From Paracoccus bogoriensis (GTDB lineage: Bacteria > Pseudomonadota > Alphaproteobacteria > Rhodobacterales > Rhodobacteraceae): 64,000 bases of DNA. Location of the stretch: assembly GCF_019431455.1 (NCBI RefSeq), contig NZ_JAHYSR010000018.1:1-64000 (forward strand), read 5' to 3'. Each line of letters starts with the position of its first letter. Position 1 is the first letter of the stretch. The notes under the pieces were generated by a model, which did not search any database, was not told the DNA's origin, and was given only the letters and a program-made list of their open reading frames with translations. Shown here in pieces: positions 36,066 to 43,571 of the stretch. A program made the position numbers and the translations under genes.

Positions 36066-37429
36066 CCAGTCAGACTTCTTCCCGCCTTGTCGTCGTCTCG
36101 AACCGCCTGCCTCTTGGCGACAATCCCTCGGGAGGGCTGGTCGTCGCGCTTGAAGATGCGCTTGGCGCGTCCGGCGGGGTCTGGATCGGCTTTTCGGGCC
36201 AGCCATCCGAAGCGCCGGCCGATCATCTTCACGACCATCCCGGCGCGCGCTTCCGTCGGTTGTCCTTCGATCTGTCCCAGGAGGATCACGACAGCTATTA
36301 TGCGGGCTATTCCAACTCGACCCTGTGGCCGCTCTGTCACGGTCGCGCCGATCTGATGCGGATCGTGCCCGAGTATCTGGAGGGTTATCGCCGGGTGGCG
36401 GGGCGCATCGCGGACCTGATGGTGCCACATCTGCGCCAGGATGACCGGATCTGGGTGCAGGATTACCAGCTTTTCCCGCTGGCCGCCGCCCTGCGCGAAA
36501 GAGGCGTCAGCGTGCCCATCGGGCATTTCCTGCACATCCCCTTTCCGGGGCCGGCCGATTGCGCGGCCTTGCCGAACCCGTCCGAATTGTTCCAGTGGCT
36601 TTCCCACTATGATCTGCTTGGCTTTCAGACCCGCCGCGATCTGGGCGCCTTCGTGCAAAGCGCACGGCAATTGTCGCAATTCCAGCCCATCGACCGCGAC
36701 ATGATCCGGCTGTGCGGGCGGACGCTGCGCGCCGGTGTCTTTCCCATCGGCATCGACGCCAGCGCCTTCATCGCCGAGGCCCGGCAGGCCCCGGACGAGG
36801 ATCGGATGCGAAGCCTGACCGGCGCGCGCATGATGATCGGCGTGGATCGGCTGGATTACTCCAAGGGCATCCCGCAACGCTTTCGCGCCTATCAGATGCT
36901 GCTGGATACCCGTCCCGACCTGATCGAGCAGGTGTCCTTTCTTCAGATCGCTCCGCCCACACGCGGCGAGGTCGAGGCCTACCAGGACATCCGCGAGGAA
37001 ACCGAACATCTGGCCGGCCGCATCAATGGGCAGTTCGCCACGCTGAACTGGACGCCGATCCGCTTCATCCACCGGCCCTTTCCGCGCGCGGTTCTGGCGG
37101 GGCTTTACCGGCAGGCGCGAATCGGACTGGTCACGCCTCTGGCAGATGGGATGAACCTGGTGGCCAAGGAATATGTCGCGGCGCAGGACGTGGCCGATCC
37201 GGGCGTGCTGATCCTGTCCCGCTTTGCGGGCGCAGCCGAGACCATGACCGATGCGCTGATCGTGAACCCCCATGACCCGCAGGAAATGGCCGAGGCGATG
37301 GCAGAGGCCCTGGCCATGTCCTCTGTCGAGCGTCGCCGCCGCCATGCCGCATTGCTGCAAGGGGTGATCGAACAGGATGTGTCCTGGTGGTCCTCGCGCT
37401 ATCTGGACCGGCTTCGTCCCGTCCAATGA
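36062..37429 (+). CDS. otsA: Alpha,alpha-trehalose-phosphate synthase (UDP-forming), GT20
   Basis: Joins glucose from UDP-glucose to glucose 6-phosphate. 455 residues. GT20 motifs are LVVVSNRLPLGD, WVQDYQLFPLAAALR, IGHFLHIPFP, the phosphate/nucleotide-sugar site MIGVDRLDYSKGIPQRFRAY and LVTPLADGMNLVAKEYVAAQ. The order otsB-otsA with a 4-nt overlap makes a compact trehalose operon. The convergent neighbour is aroQ. Confidence 0.96.
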   Translation: MTSQTSSRLVVVSNRLPLGDNPSGGLVVALEDALGASGGVWIGFSGQPSEAPADHLHDHPGARFRRLSFDLSQEDHDSYYAGYSNSTLWPLCHGRADLMRIVPEYLEGYRRVAGRIADLMVPHLRQDDRIWVQDYQLFPLAAALRERGVSVPIGHFLHIPFPGPADCAALPNPSELFQWLSHYDLLGFQTRRDLGAFVQSARQLSQFQPIDRDMIRLCGRTLRAGVFPIGIDASAFIAEARQAPDEDRMRSLTGARMMIGVDRLDYSKGIPQRFRAYQMLLDTRPDLIEQVSFLQIAPPTRGEVEAYQDIREETEHLAGRINGQFATLNWTPIRFIHRPFPRAVLAGLYRQARIGLVTPLADGMNLVAKEYVAAQDVADPGVLILSRFAGAAETMTDALIVNPHDPQEMAEAMAEALAMSSVERRRRHAALLQGVIEQDVSWWSSRYLDRLRPVQ

Positions 37430-37610
37430 TCCGTGAACTGCCCGCCAGGCAGGCAGATGCCGCGCATTCGGGCGGCAATCCGCGCGGCATTCTGCAATGC
37501 AGCGCCAACAAGCGGGCGGACCGATGATCCTGACGCGGTCTTGTGGTATCCCGAAAGAGCGAGAAGCGCGCTCGCATGATCCTCCGATTGCCCCCTGATC
37601 GGAATGTCAA

Positions 37611-37656
37611 GCCGCCGGTGCCTGCCGCCCTCCTCCCAGGGCAGGTCTCCGGCGGC
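37611..37656. terminator. Long hairpin between convergent otsA and aroQ
   Basis: GCCGCCGG (37611-37618) pairs with CCGGCGGC (37649-37656). An inner stem CCTGCC/GGCAGG fits within it. It lies 5 nt after the aroQ stop and could end transcription from the minus strand and block read-through from otsA. A second inverted repeat, ATGCCGCGC/GCGCGGCAT (37457-37490), lies nearer otsA. Neither has a long U run. Confidence 0.5.
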
Positions 37657-37660
37657 TTGC

Positions 37661-38089
37661 TCAGCCCAGAAGCTGCACGATCCGCCGCAGGGCCGCGGCA
37701 TAGCCTTCGATCCCCAGACCGGCGATGACCCCATCGGCGCGTTTCGAGACATAGGAATGGTGGCGGAAAGGTTCCCGCTTGTGGACCTGGCTCAGGTGGA
37801 CCTCGATCACCGGGCCTTCAAAGGCCATCAGCGCGTCCAGCACCGCGACCGAGGTATGGGTCAGCGCGGCGGGGTTGATGACAATGGCCGCGGCCTCGTG
37901 CCGGGCCTCGTGGATCCAGTCCACAATCTGGCCTTCCCAGTTCGATTGCAGAAAGCGGATCTGATGGGGGGCTGCGGCCTCGCGGCACAGGGCCTCGACA
38001 TCGGCAAGGGTCTCGCGGCCATAGATCTCGGGCTGGCGCTGGCCCAGCAGGTTCAGGTTCGGCCCGTTCAGCACATGGATCAGCGGCAT
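37661..38089 (-). CDS. aroQ: 3-dehydroquinate dehydratase, type II
   Basis: Third step of the shikimate pathway: dehydration of 3-dehydroquinate. 142 residues, the usual small type II fold. Motifs are [19 protein letters not shown] (with the Arg/Tyr region), [32 protein letters not shown] and [20 protein letters not shown]. Single gene, convergent with otsA. Confidence 0.96.
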   Translation of the reverse strand: MPLIHVLNGPNLNLLGQRQPEIYGRETLADVEALCREAAAPHQIRFLQSNWEGQIVDWIHEARHEAAAIVINPAALTHTSVAVLDALMAFEGPVIEVHLSQVHKREPFRHHSYVSKRADGVIAGLGIEGYAAALRRIVQLLG

Positions 38090-38147
38090 GGTTTCCCCGT
38101 CGGTTTCGCGCCTTGTCCGTCCTGACTAGCGCAAGGGCGGCGCGCTG

Positions 38148-39596
38148 TCAGCACGCCAGCGCAGTGACAGGCGCGGCGCGACGGGCCGGATCGACCAGCA
38201 GCAGACCCTGCGCCGTCAGGACAGGCAGCCCGCCCGGCTGCGGCGCGCTGTGCCACCGGATCGCGCCGTCAGGGGCGATCAGGGCCAGCCGGTCGCCCTG
38301 CATCTCAAGCCGCCCCGGACCGGGGGCCTGCCACAGGACCGCGCCCTTGCGGACCAGGCGCGGGCCTTGCGCGGGGTCGTTTTCCAGCCGCAAAGCGGCG
38401 TCGGCTGCGCTGATCGCCTGACCGGGCCACAGCGCATCCTGGATCCGGTCGGGGGCCGCGCATTCGCCGGCAAGGCTGCGGGGCAGCATCGCGCGCAGAT
38501 CGGGCGTGTCGGGGTCGGCGTTCAGGATCATCAGCTTGGCCAAGGCCGCGACCGGCGTCATGTCACCCGCCGCAATCGCGCCGGTCCCCGCGAGCCACGC
38601 GCCTGCCGCGTAATCGAAGGCGCCGACCTGCCCCGCCACCGCCCGGCTGGCGATCAGCACCGGCACGCGCGCCGCCCGCAGCGCCTGTTCCAGCGCGCCC
38701 GCGCCCTGGGGCATGTTGCCCGCGCCGAAGCCCTCCAGCACCAGCCCCGTGGCGCCATCCGCCAAGGCCGCGCGGACCATCTGCGCCAAGAGCGGGGCCG
38801 AGGCGCGGTGATCGGTAGGCACGGCGGGGATCTGCACGATCCGCTGGGCGTCGATCCGCGCGGCGATCCGGTCCAGCCGCGCCAGCGCCACCGCCCGCGC
38901 CTCGGGCGCATCCAGCGCCAGTTCGGGCGCGGCGGGGCCGGGCAGGGGGCGCGCTGCGCCCATGCGGATGCCGATGCCGCGTTCGGCCAGGGGGGCCAGA
39001 TGCGGGCTGTCGAAGCCTGCAAATCGTGTGGTCGAGACCTTCAGCGCCCGGCTGCCGCGCAGAAGGCGTCCGTCGAAGAACAGTCCCACCTCGGGCAGGC
39101 GCAGGCGCGCGATTTCAAGCGCGCCGGTCAGGTTGGCCAGCGCGTCGCTGCCCGCGTTCAGGACCAGCCCGTCCGGCGTCTCGCGGAACAGGGGTAGCTG
39201 CGCGCCGGTCAGGATCACGGGCTTCGACAGGCAGGCGCGCGGCAAACCAAGCGCATCGGGCACGTTCAGCAGCAGCGCCAGCGCTGCGCCGCTGTAATCC
39301 ATCGTGTCGGTGCCGTGCAGGATCACGAAGGCGTCGTGATCGGCGTAAAGCTCAAGCACGCGGCGCGCGATGCGGCACCAGTCCGAGGGGCGCAGATCGG
39401 TGCTGTCCAGCATCCCCGAGGGGCTGTCAAAGCGCAGGCCCGTGTCGAAATGCAGCGCCATGCCGGGCAGCGCCGCGTCAAGGGCCGGGCCCAGCACCTG
39501 CCGCGCCGCATCCGCGAACCGGCCCGAGGGCATGGGCGCCAGAGGCGCGCCCACGCAACTGATGGTGCCGCCGGTATTGATGACGCAGATCCGCAT
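38148..39596 (-). CDS. Asparaginase/glutaminase family protein with extra C-terminal domain
   Basis: Hydrolyses asparagine to aspartate. 482 residues, about 130 longer than ordinary asparaginases. Residues 1-340: catalytic threonines in VINTGGTIS (T11) and VILHGTDTMDYSGAAL, plus KPVILTGAQLPL and GNMPQGAGALE-type region. The remaining about 130 residues include KGAVLWQAPGPGRLEMQGDR and LALIAPDGAIRWHSAPQ, a beta-rich pattern reminiscent of bulb-type-lectin repeats. No signal peptide, so probably cytosolic. No operon partner. The C-terminal identity is tentative. Confidence 0.8.
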   Translation of the reverse strand: MRICVINTGGTISCVGAPLAPMPSGRFADAARQVLGPALDAALPGMALHFDTGLRFDSPSGMLDSTDLRPSDWCRIARRVLELYADHDAFVILHGTDTMDYSGAALALLLNVPDALGLPRACLSKPVILTGAQLPLFRETPDGLVLNAGSDALANLTGALEIARLRLPEVGLFFDGRLLRGSRALKVSTTRFAGFDSPHLAPLAERGIGIRMGAARPLPGPAAPELALDAPEARAVALARLDRIAARIDAQRIVQIPAVPTDHRASAPLLAQMVRAALADGATGLVLEGFGAGNMPQGAGALEQALRAARVPVLIASRAVAGQVGAFDYAAGAWLAGTGAIAAGDMTPVAALAKLMILNADPDTPDLRAMLPRSLAGECAAPDRIQDALWPGQAISAADAALRLENDPAQGPRLVRKGAVLWQAPGPGRLEMQGDRLALIAPDGAIRWHSAPQPGGLPVLTAQGLLLVDPARRAAPVTALAC

Positions 39597-39652
39597 GTCG
39601 CCCCCTTTCTGGCGACATTTACAGTCCGATCATCCCCGCTGCATCCAGAATC

Positions 39653-39840
39653 TCAGAAGCCGGAATGGGTTTTCAGGAACGCGGCTTCGTCCGGGGTGGT
39701 GTCGCGTCCAAGGATGGCGTTGCGATGAGGAAAACGACCAAAGCGCGCGATGATGTCGCGGTGATCGCGCGCGAAATGCAGCGCTTTTTCGTTGCCAAGC
39801 GCCTCATACAGCGCGACCGAGCGGTCTTTCGCATCCCTCT
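39653..39840 (-). pseudogene. DUF924 family gene, 3' fragment
   Basis: Only the end of a DUF924 protein remains on the minus strand: VALYEALGNEKALHFARDHR, IIARFGRFPHRNAILGR and a stop after HSGF at 39653. Upstream codons stay open but lose family resemblance at about 39840, where sequence of another kind starts on the plus strand. There is no start codon with a ribosome binding site. More than half of the gene is gone, so this is a deletion remnant. Confidence 0.75.
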
Positions 39841-40023
39841 GAACCCCTCTACATGCGCGATTCTGGGGGGTTGCTGGTCGCGGCGACGGCCAACGGATCA
39901 GGCATGGCGGTGGACAAGGCCGAACCCGGCCAGGCCCTGCGCGTTCACTCTCGTGCGACCGACACGGCCAACCTGCGGCTGCGCCTGCCGCAATTCGCCC
40001 GACCGGGCGAGGAAAGGAAACCC

Positions 40024-40635
40024 ATGCGCGACCTGCCCTTCATTCACCGCCTTTACGCGCCCGAGGAGCCGGACGGCTCGACCCTGATCCTGCTGCATGG
40101 CACCGGCGGCTCCGAGACCGACCTGATGCCTCTGGCCCATCGCGTCGCTCCCCGTGCGAACCTGCTGGGCCTGCGCGGCCGCTCGACCGACGAAGGCGTG
40201 ACACGGTTCTTCCGCCGCCTGACCATGACCCGCTTCGATCAGGCCGACATCCGCAGCGAGGCCGAGACTTTCGCGGCGTTCTGGCAGGGCGCGATGCTGG
40301 CCTATGACCTCGACCCCGAACAGATCACGGTGCTGGGCTATTCCAACGGCGCGAATTTCGCGGGGGCGGTGATGGCGCTGCATCCCCACCTGATCCGGCG
40401 GGCGATCCTGATACGGCCCATGCTGGCGCTGGACCCCGTGCCCGAGGCCAACCTGTCCGGGCTGCGGGTGCTGACGCTGGAAGGCGCCCGTGACCCTTAT
40501 GGCGCCCATGCTCCGGCGCTGAACGACTGGCTGGCGCGATCGGGCGCGGACCTGGATGCGCGCGTGATCGCAGCGGGCCACGAAATGACGCAGGCGGACC
40601 TGGAGGCGGCCAGCGCCTGGCTGGCCAGGGCGTAA
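40024..40635 (+). CDS. Alpha/beta-hydrolase (phospholipase/carboxylesterase, MhqD-like)
   Basis: 203-residue serine hydrolase. The oxyanion-hole segment is LILLHGTGGSETDLM, the nucleophile elbow is LGYSNGANFAGAVM, followed by a conserved RAILIRPMLAL strand, and an acid/His pair near the C-terminus (GARDP and AAGHEMTQADL). The ATG at 40024 follows GAGGAAAGGAAACC, a good binding site. The frame is open to 39853, but those 57 residues are not hydrolase-like and seem to be a remnant of something else joined at the DUF924 break. Near an FMN reductase, a dioxygenase and a LysR gene, which suggests an MhqD-like role. Confidence 0.85.
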   Translation: MRDLPFIHRLYAPEEPDGSTLILLHGTGGSETDLMPLAHRVAPRANLLGLRGRSTDEGVTRFFRRLTMTRFDQADIRSEAETFAAFWQGAMLAYDLDPEQITVLGYSNGANFAGAVMALHPHLIRRAILIRPMLALDPVPEANLSGLRVLTLEGARDPYGAHAPALNDWLARSGADLDARVIAAGHEMTQADLEAASAWLARA

Positions 40636-40738
40636 GCTCAAGGCCCCCGGCGATGGGGGCCTGTCATCCCCGAATGACGCAGAAGATCAGACCCGGTCGT
40701 GGGGATACGGTCCTGCGATGCCTGTCAGCGCGACACGA

Positions 40739-41305
40739 TCAATGTCGGGTGTCCTGGTCGCGGCGGCTGATGCTGGCGGCAAAGCCCGCGACGAAATCGG
40801 CCAGCTTGCGGCGCGTCTCGTCGTCGGTCAGGTTGCCCTGGTCGTCATAGAGATCGCCCGCCTTCGACACCAGCAGCCGCCCCTCTTGCCAATGGCGCGT
40901 GCCAAGAGCGCGCAGCACGGGCAGCCAATGCGCTTGTGACAGCATCGTGCCGAAGCCGCCGGGCGATGCGCCGATCACCGCGACAGGCTTGCCCTGAAAC
41001 AGGGCGGCCGCCTTGCCGCTGCCGATCCAGTCGATCGCGTTCTTGAAGACGCCGGGAACGCCGTTGTTGTATTCCGGGCTGACCAGCAGCAGCCCGTCGG
41101 CCTGTTCCAGCGCCTGGCGCAGGGCGATGACGGCAGGTGGCGCGCCATGCTCCGCCTCGTCGTCGGCATTGTAAAGAGGAACCTCGGCGATGCTGCCGAT
41201 CCGCAGCGTGACGCCCTCGGGCGCCACCTCCTGCGCCGCGCGCAGAAGGCCGGTGTTGAAGGACAGCTTTCGCAGACTGCCCGAAATCCCCAGAATCGTC
41301 GTCAT
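40739..41305 (-). CDS. NAD(P)H-dependent FMN reductase (flavodoxin-like fold)
   Basis: 188 residues. The FMN-phosphate loop is ILGISGSLRKLSFNTGLLRAA, the flavin-contacting motif is LLLVSPEYNNGVPGVFKNAIDWIG, and VAVIGASPGGFGTML follows. This is the YieF/azoreductase-like class, which reduces quinones, azo compounds or chromate by two electrons. 28 nt downstream of a ring-cleaving dioxygenase on the same strand, so co-transcribed. Substrate unproven. Confidence 0.9.
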   Translation of the reverse strand: MTTILGISGSLRKLSFNTGLLRAAQEVAPEGVTLRIGSIAEVPLYNADDEAEHGAPPAVIALRQALEQADGLLLVSPEYNNGVPGVFKNAIDWIGSGKAAALFQGKPVAVIGASPGGFGTMLSQAHWLPVLRALGTRHWQEGRLLVSKAGDLYDDQGNLTDDETRRKLADFVAGFAASISRRDQDTRH

Positions 41306-41333
41306 CGCGTCTCCTTTCGCCAGGCGCGGCGTG

Positions 41334-42266
41334 TCAGGCCAAGGGCTTCAGCCCCGCCTCGATCTGCGCGCGCTTGCCTTCCAGGAAGGGCGGCAGCGAG
41401 AGGGATTGGCCCATCGTCTCGAACGGTTCGTCCACATCGAAGCCGGGCCCGTCCGTGGCCAGTTCAAAGAGATTGCCGCCCGGTTCACGGAAGTAAAGCG
41501 ACCGGAAGTAGAAGCGTTCCACCTCGCCTGAATTCGGGATGCGGAAACCGGCAATATGGCGCGCCCATTCCGTCAGCGCCGCATTGTCCGGCACGCGGAA
41601 GGCGACGTGATGAACCCCGCCCGCGCCCTGACGGGCCTGCGGCAGGCCCGGCTGGACCGCCACATGCAGTTCGGCGGCGGCACCGCCCGGGCCCATCTCG
41701 AACACATGGACCTGACCCTCGCCGTCGGGGCTGGCATAGTCGCGCACCCGCCGCATGTTCATCACGCGGGTCAGCACCGCCTCGGTGGGCGCAAGGTCAT
41801 GGACGGAAATCGTGATCGGCCCCAAGCCGCGGATCTGGTGCTGGGCGGGGATGTCGGTGCCCTGCCAAGGCTGCCCCTGCGGATCGGGGGCGGCGACAAG
41901 GCGCAGGCGCTGGCCCTCGGGGTCTTCGACATCCAGGGTCGCGCGGCCATCCAGCGTCGTGATCTTGCCCGCCAGCCCGTTCAGGCGACTGGCCCAGTAA
42001 TCGAGGCTGTCCTCGGCGACGCGCAGCCCGGTGCGGGTGATCGCGTTCGTGCCGCGCCGCTCGCGAGGCGCGGGCCAGTCGAAAAAGGTAATGTCGGTGC
42101 CGGGGCTGCCCGCCCCATCGGCGAAGAACAGGTGATAGGCCGAGGTGTCGTCCTGGTTCACCGTCTTCTTGACCCGGCGCAGGCCGAGCGTTTCGGTATA
42201 GAAGCGGTTGTTGGCGGGCGCATCGGCCGTGATCGCCGTCAGGTGATGGATTCCGGTCAGTTCCAT
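41334..42266 (-). CDS. Ring-cleaving dioxygenase of the VOC family (MhqO-like)
   Basis: 310 residues with two VOC (glyoxalase-fold) modules. N-terminal: [20 protein letters not shown] and [14 protein letters not shown]-terminal: [15 protein letters not shown] and [20 protein letters not shown]. The His in HHLT and HHVAF and the Glu in NLFELATD would bind the metal. Similar to hydroquinone-type dioxygenases MhqO/PcpA. Paired with the FMN reductase downstream and facing a LysR gene upstream, which probably controls it. Confidence 0.88.
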   Translation of the reverse strand: MELTGIHHLTAITADAPANNRFYTETLGLRRVKKTVNQDDTSAYHLFFADGAGSPGTDITFFDWPAPRERRGTNAITRTGLRVAEDSLDYWASRLNGLAGKITTLDGRATLDVEDPEGQRLRLVAAPDPQGQPWQGTDIPAQHQIRGLGPITISVHDLAPTEAVLTRVMNMRRVRDYASPDGEGQVHVFEMGPGGAAAELHVAVQPGLPQARQGAGGVHHVAFRVPDNAALTEWARHIAGFRIPNSGEVERFYFRSLYFREPGGNLFELATDGPGFDVDEPFETMGQSLSLPPFLEGKRAQIEAGLKPLA

Positions 42267-42388
42267 GGGGGCCTCCTGTGCGTGCTTGCCCTTGAATATG
42301 GGGCAAGGCGGGCGTTCGCGGCACCCGTCAGGCTGACAACGCCGCGTTCGGTTCTTGCGAACTCATCCGGTCGTGATAGGGTTTCCCC

Positions 42389-43369
42389 ATGGGCTGGGAC
42401 ATCGCGGATATCGAGACCTTTCTGGCGGTTCTGGATGCGGGCAGCATCTCGGGGGCGGCAGCGCGGGCGGATCTTTCGAAATCCGTGGTCAGCAAGCGCA
42501 TCAGCGATTTCGAGGCCGCCTTGGGCGTCGCGCTGTTTACCCGTCATGCCGGGCGGATCACCCCCACGGACAGCGCCCTGGCCCTGGCCGAGCGGCTGCG
42601 CCCGGCGCTGGCCGAGTTGATCGCCGCGACCGAAAGCGCCTCGGACCCCGAGGCCGAGCTGCGGGGGCGGCTGGCCATCGCCGCGCCGATGAGTTTCGGT
42701 ATCCGCCATCTGGGGCCAGTCATCGCGGATTTCGCGCGCGCCCATCCGCGGTTGGAGATCGTGCTGGATTACGACGACCGCCATACCGATCTGGGCCGGT
42801 CGGGTTTCGATCTGGGGCTGCGGATCGGGCATCTGAAGGACAGCAGCCTGATGGCGCGGCGTCTGTGCGAAGATCCGCGCGTGCTGGTCGCCAGCCCCGA
42901 TTACCTGGCGCTGCATGGCGCCATCGAGACGCCCGCCGATCTGGCCGGGCATGAGGCGATCGGCTATCTGAATGCACGACTGGGCGAGATCTGGCCCTGG
43001 GCAGAGGGGGTCGCGCCGCCGCGCAGCGGGCGCGTCTCGGCCAATAACGGCGAGGCGATCCGCGACATGGCGGTGGGCGGGCTGGGGCTGGCGCTGCTGC
43101 CCTTGTTCATCGTGCATGATGCGCTGCGGACGGGGCGGCTGGTGCAGGTTCTGCCGGAACTGGTGCGTGAGCCTCTGCCGATCAGCGTGGTCTGGCCTCA
43201 GATCCGGCCCATGCCGCGCAAGACACGCGCCTTTGTCGATCATATCGCGGCGGCCTTCGCCGCCGACCCGCCATGGCAGCGGGGTCTTTTGCGTCCCGCG
43301 ACGGCCGGGGGGCCAGCCCCCCGGCCCCCCGGGACATTTGAGCCAAGGCAAGGGAAGGATTGCACATGA
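42389..43369 (+). CDS. LysR-family transcriptional regulator with repeat-derived tail
   Basis: 326 residues. The N-terminal winged helix is WDIADIETFLAVLDAGSISG with AAARADLSKSVVSKRISDFE, and the C-terminal effector domain includes LGGLGLALLPLFIV-like sequence. Divergent from the dioxygenase gene (122 nt between starts), so it probably regulates that operon, perhaps sensing quinones. The last 25 or so residues (TAGGPAPRPPGTFEPRQG) are encoded by the palindromic repeat at 43303-43350 and are unlike LysR ends. The normal end would be near PWQRG. Its stop overlaps the next start (ATGA). Confidence 0.92.
   Translation: MGWDIADIETFLAVLDAGSISGAAARADLSKSVVSKRISDFEAALGVALFTRHAGRITPTDSALALAERLRPALAELIAATESASDPEAELRGRLAIAAPMSFGIRHLGPVIADFARAHPRLEIVLDYDDRHTDLGRSGFDLGLRIGHLKDSSLMARRLCEDPRVLVASPDYLALHGAIETPADLAGHEAIGYLNARLGEIWPWAEGVAPPRSGRVSANNGEAIRDMAVGGLGLALLPLFIVHDALRTGRLVQVLPELVREPLPISVVWPQIRPMPRKTRAFVDHIAAAFAADPPWQRGLLRPATAGGPAPRPPGTFEPRQGKDCT
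43303..43350. repeat. GC palindrome plus TTTGAGCCAAGGCAA tail, in lysR 3' end
   Basis: GGCCGGGGGG-ccag-CCCCCCGGCC (about 43306-43329) is followed by CCCCGGGACATTTGAGCCAA and GGCAA. The same plan occurs at 52752-52843, where the tail is CCCCCGGGATACTTGGCCCA and AGGCAA, and in variant form at 4801. This copy lies inside coding sequence and adds residues to LysR. Confidence 0.65.
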
Positions 43370-43551
43370 AGCTGGTCGATCCCGAGGCACCGTTCTTTCG
43401 CCCGCTCTGGGTGCGGGTTCTGTGCGTCGTGCTGCCTCTGGCCTGGGCGGGGGTCGAGTTCTGGTTTGCCAGCCCCTTCTGGGGGATGATCTTTGCGGCG
43501 GCGGGGCTGTATCTGGGATTTGCGCTATTCGTGCGGCGGCCCGGCGGCTGA
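43366..43551 (+). CDS. Small two-span membrane protein, unknown
   Basis: 61 residues from the ATG at 43366, with AGGGAAGGA six nt ahead. Two hydrophobic helices, about VRVLCVVLPLAWAGVEFWFA and GMIFAAAGLYLGFALFV, with a cytosolic-looking charged N-terminus (KLVDPEAPFFRPLW). The start overlaps the lysR stop by 4 nt. Small proteins of this layout (LVDPEAPFFRPLWVR start) appear conserved in Rhodobacterales, but I cannot name a function. Confidence 0.7.
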   Translation: MKLVDPEAPFFRPLWVRVLCVVLPLAWAGVEFWFASPFWGMIFAAAGLYLGFALFVRRPGG

Positions 43552-43571
43552 GCGCCGGACCGGACGTGATG

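Noticed and set aside
39853..40023. Upstream start of the alpha/beta-hydrolase at 39853
   Set aside because: The extra 57 residues are not hydrolase-like; a strong ribosome site precedes the ATG at 40024.
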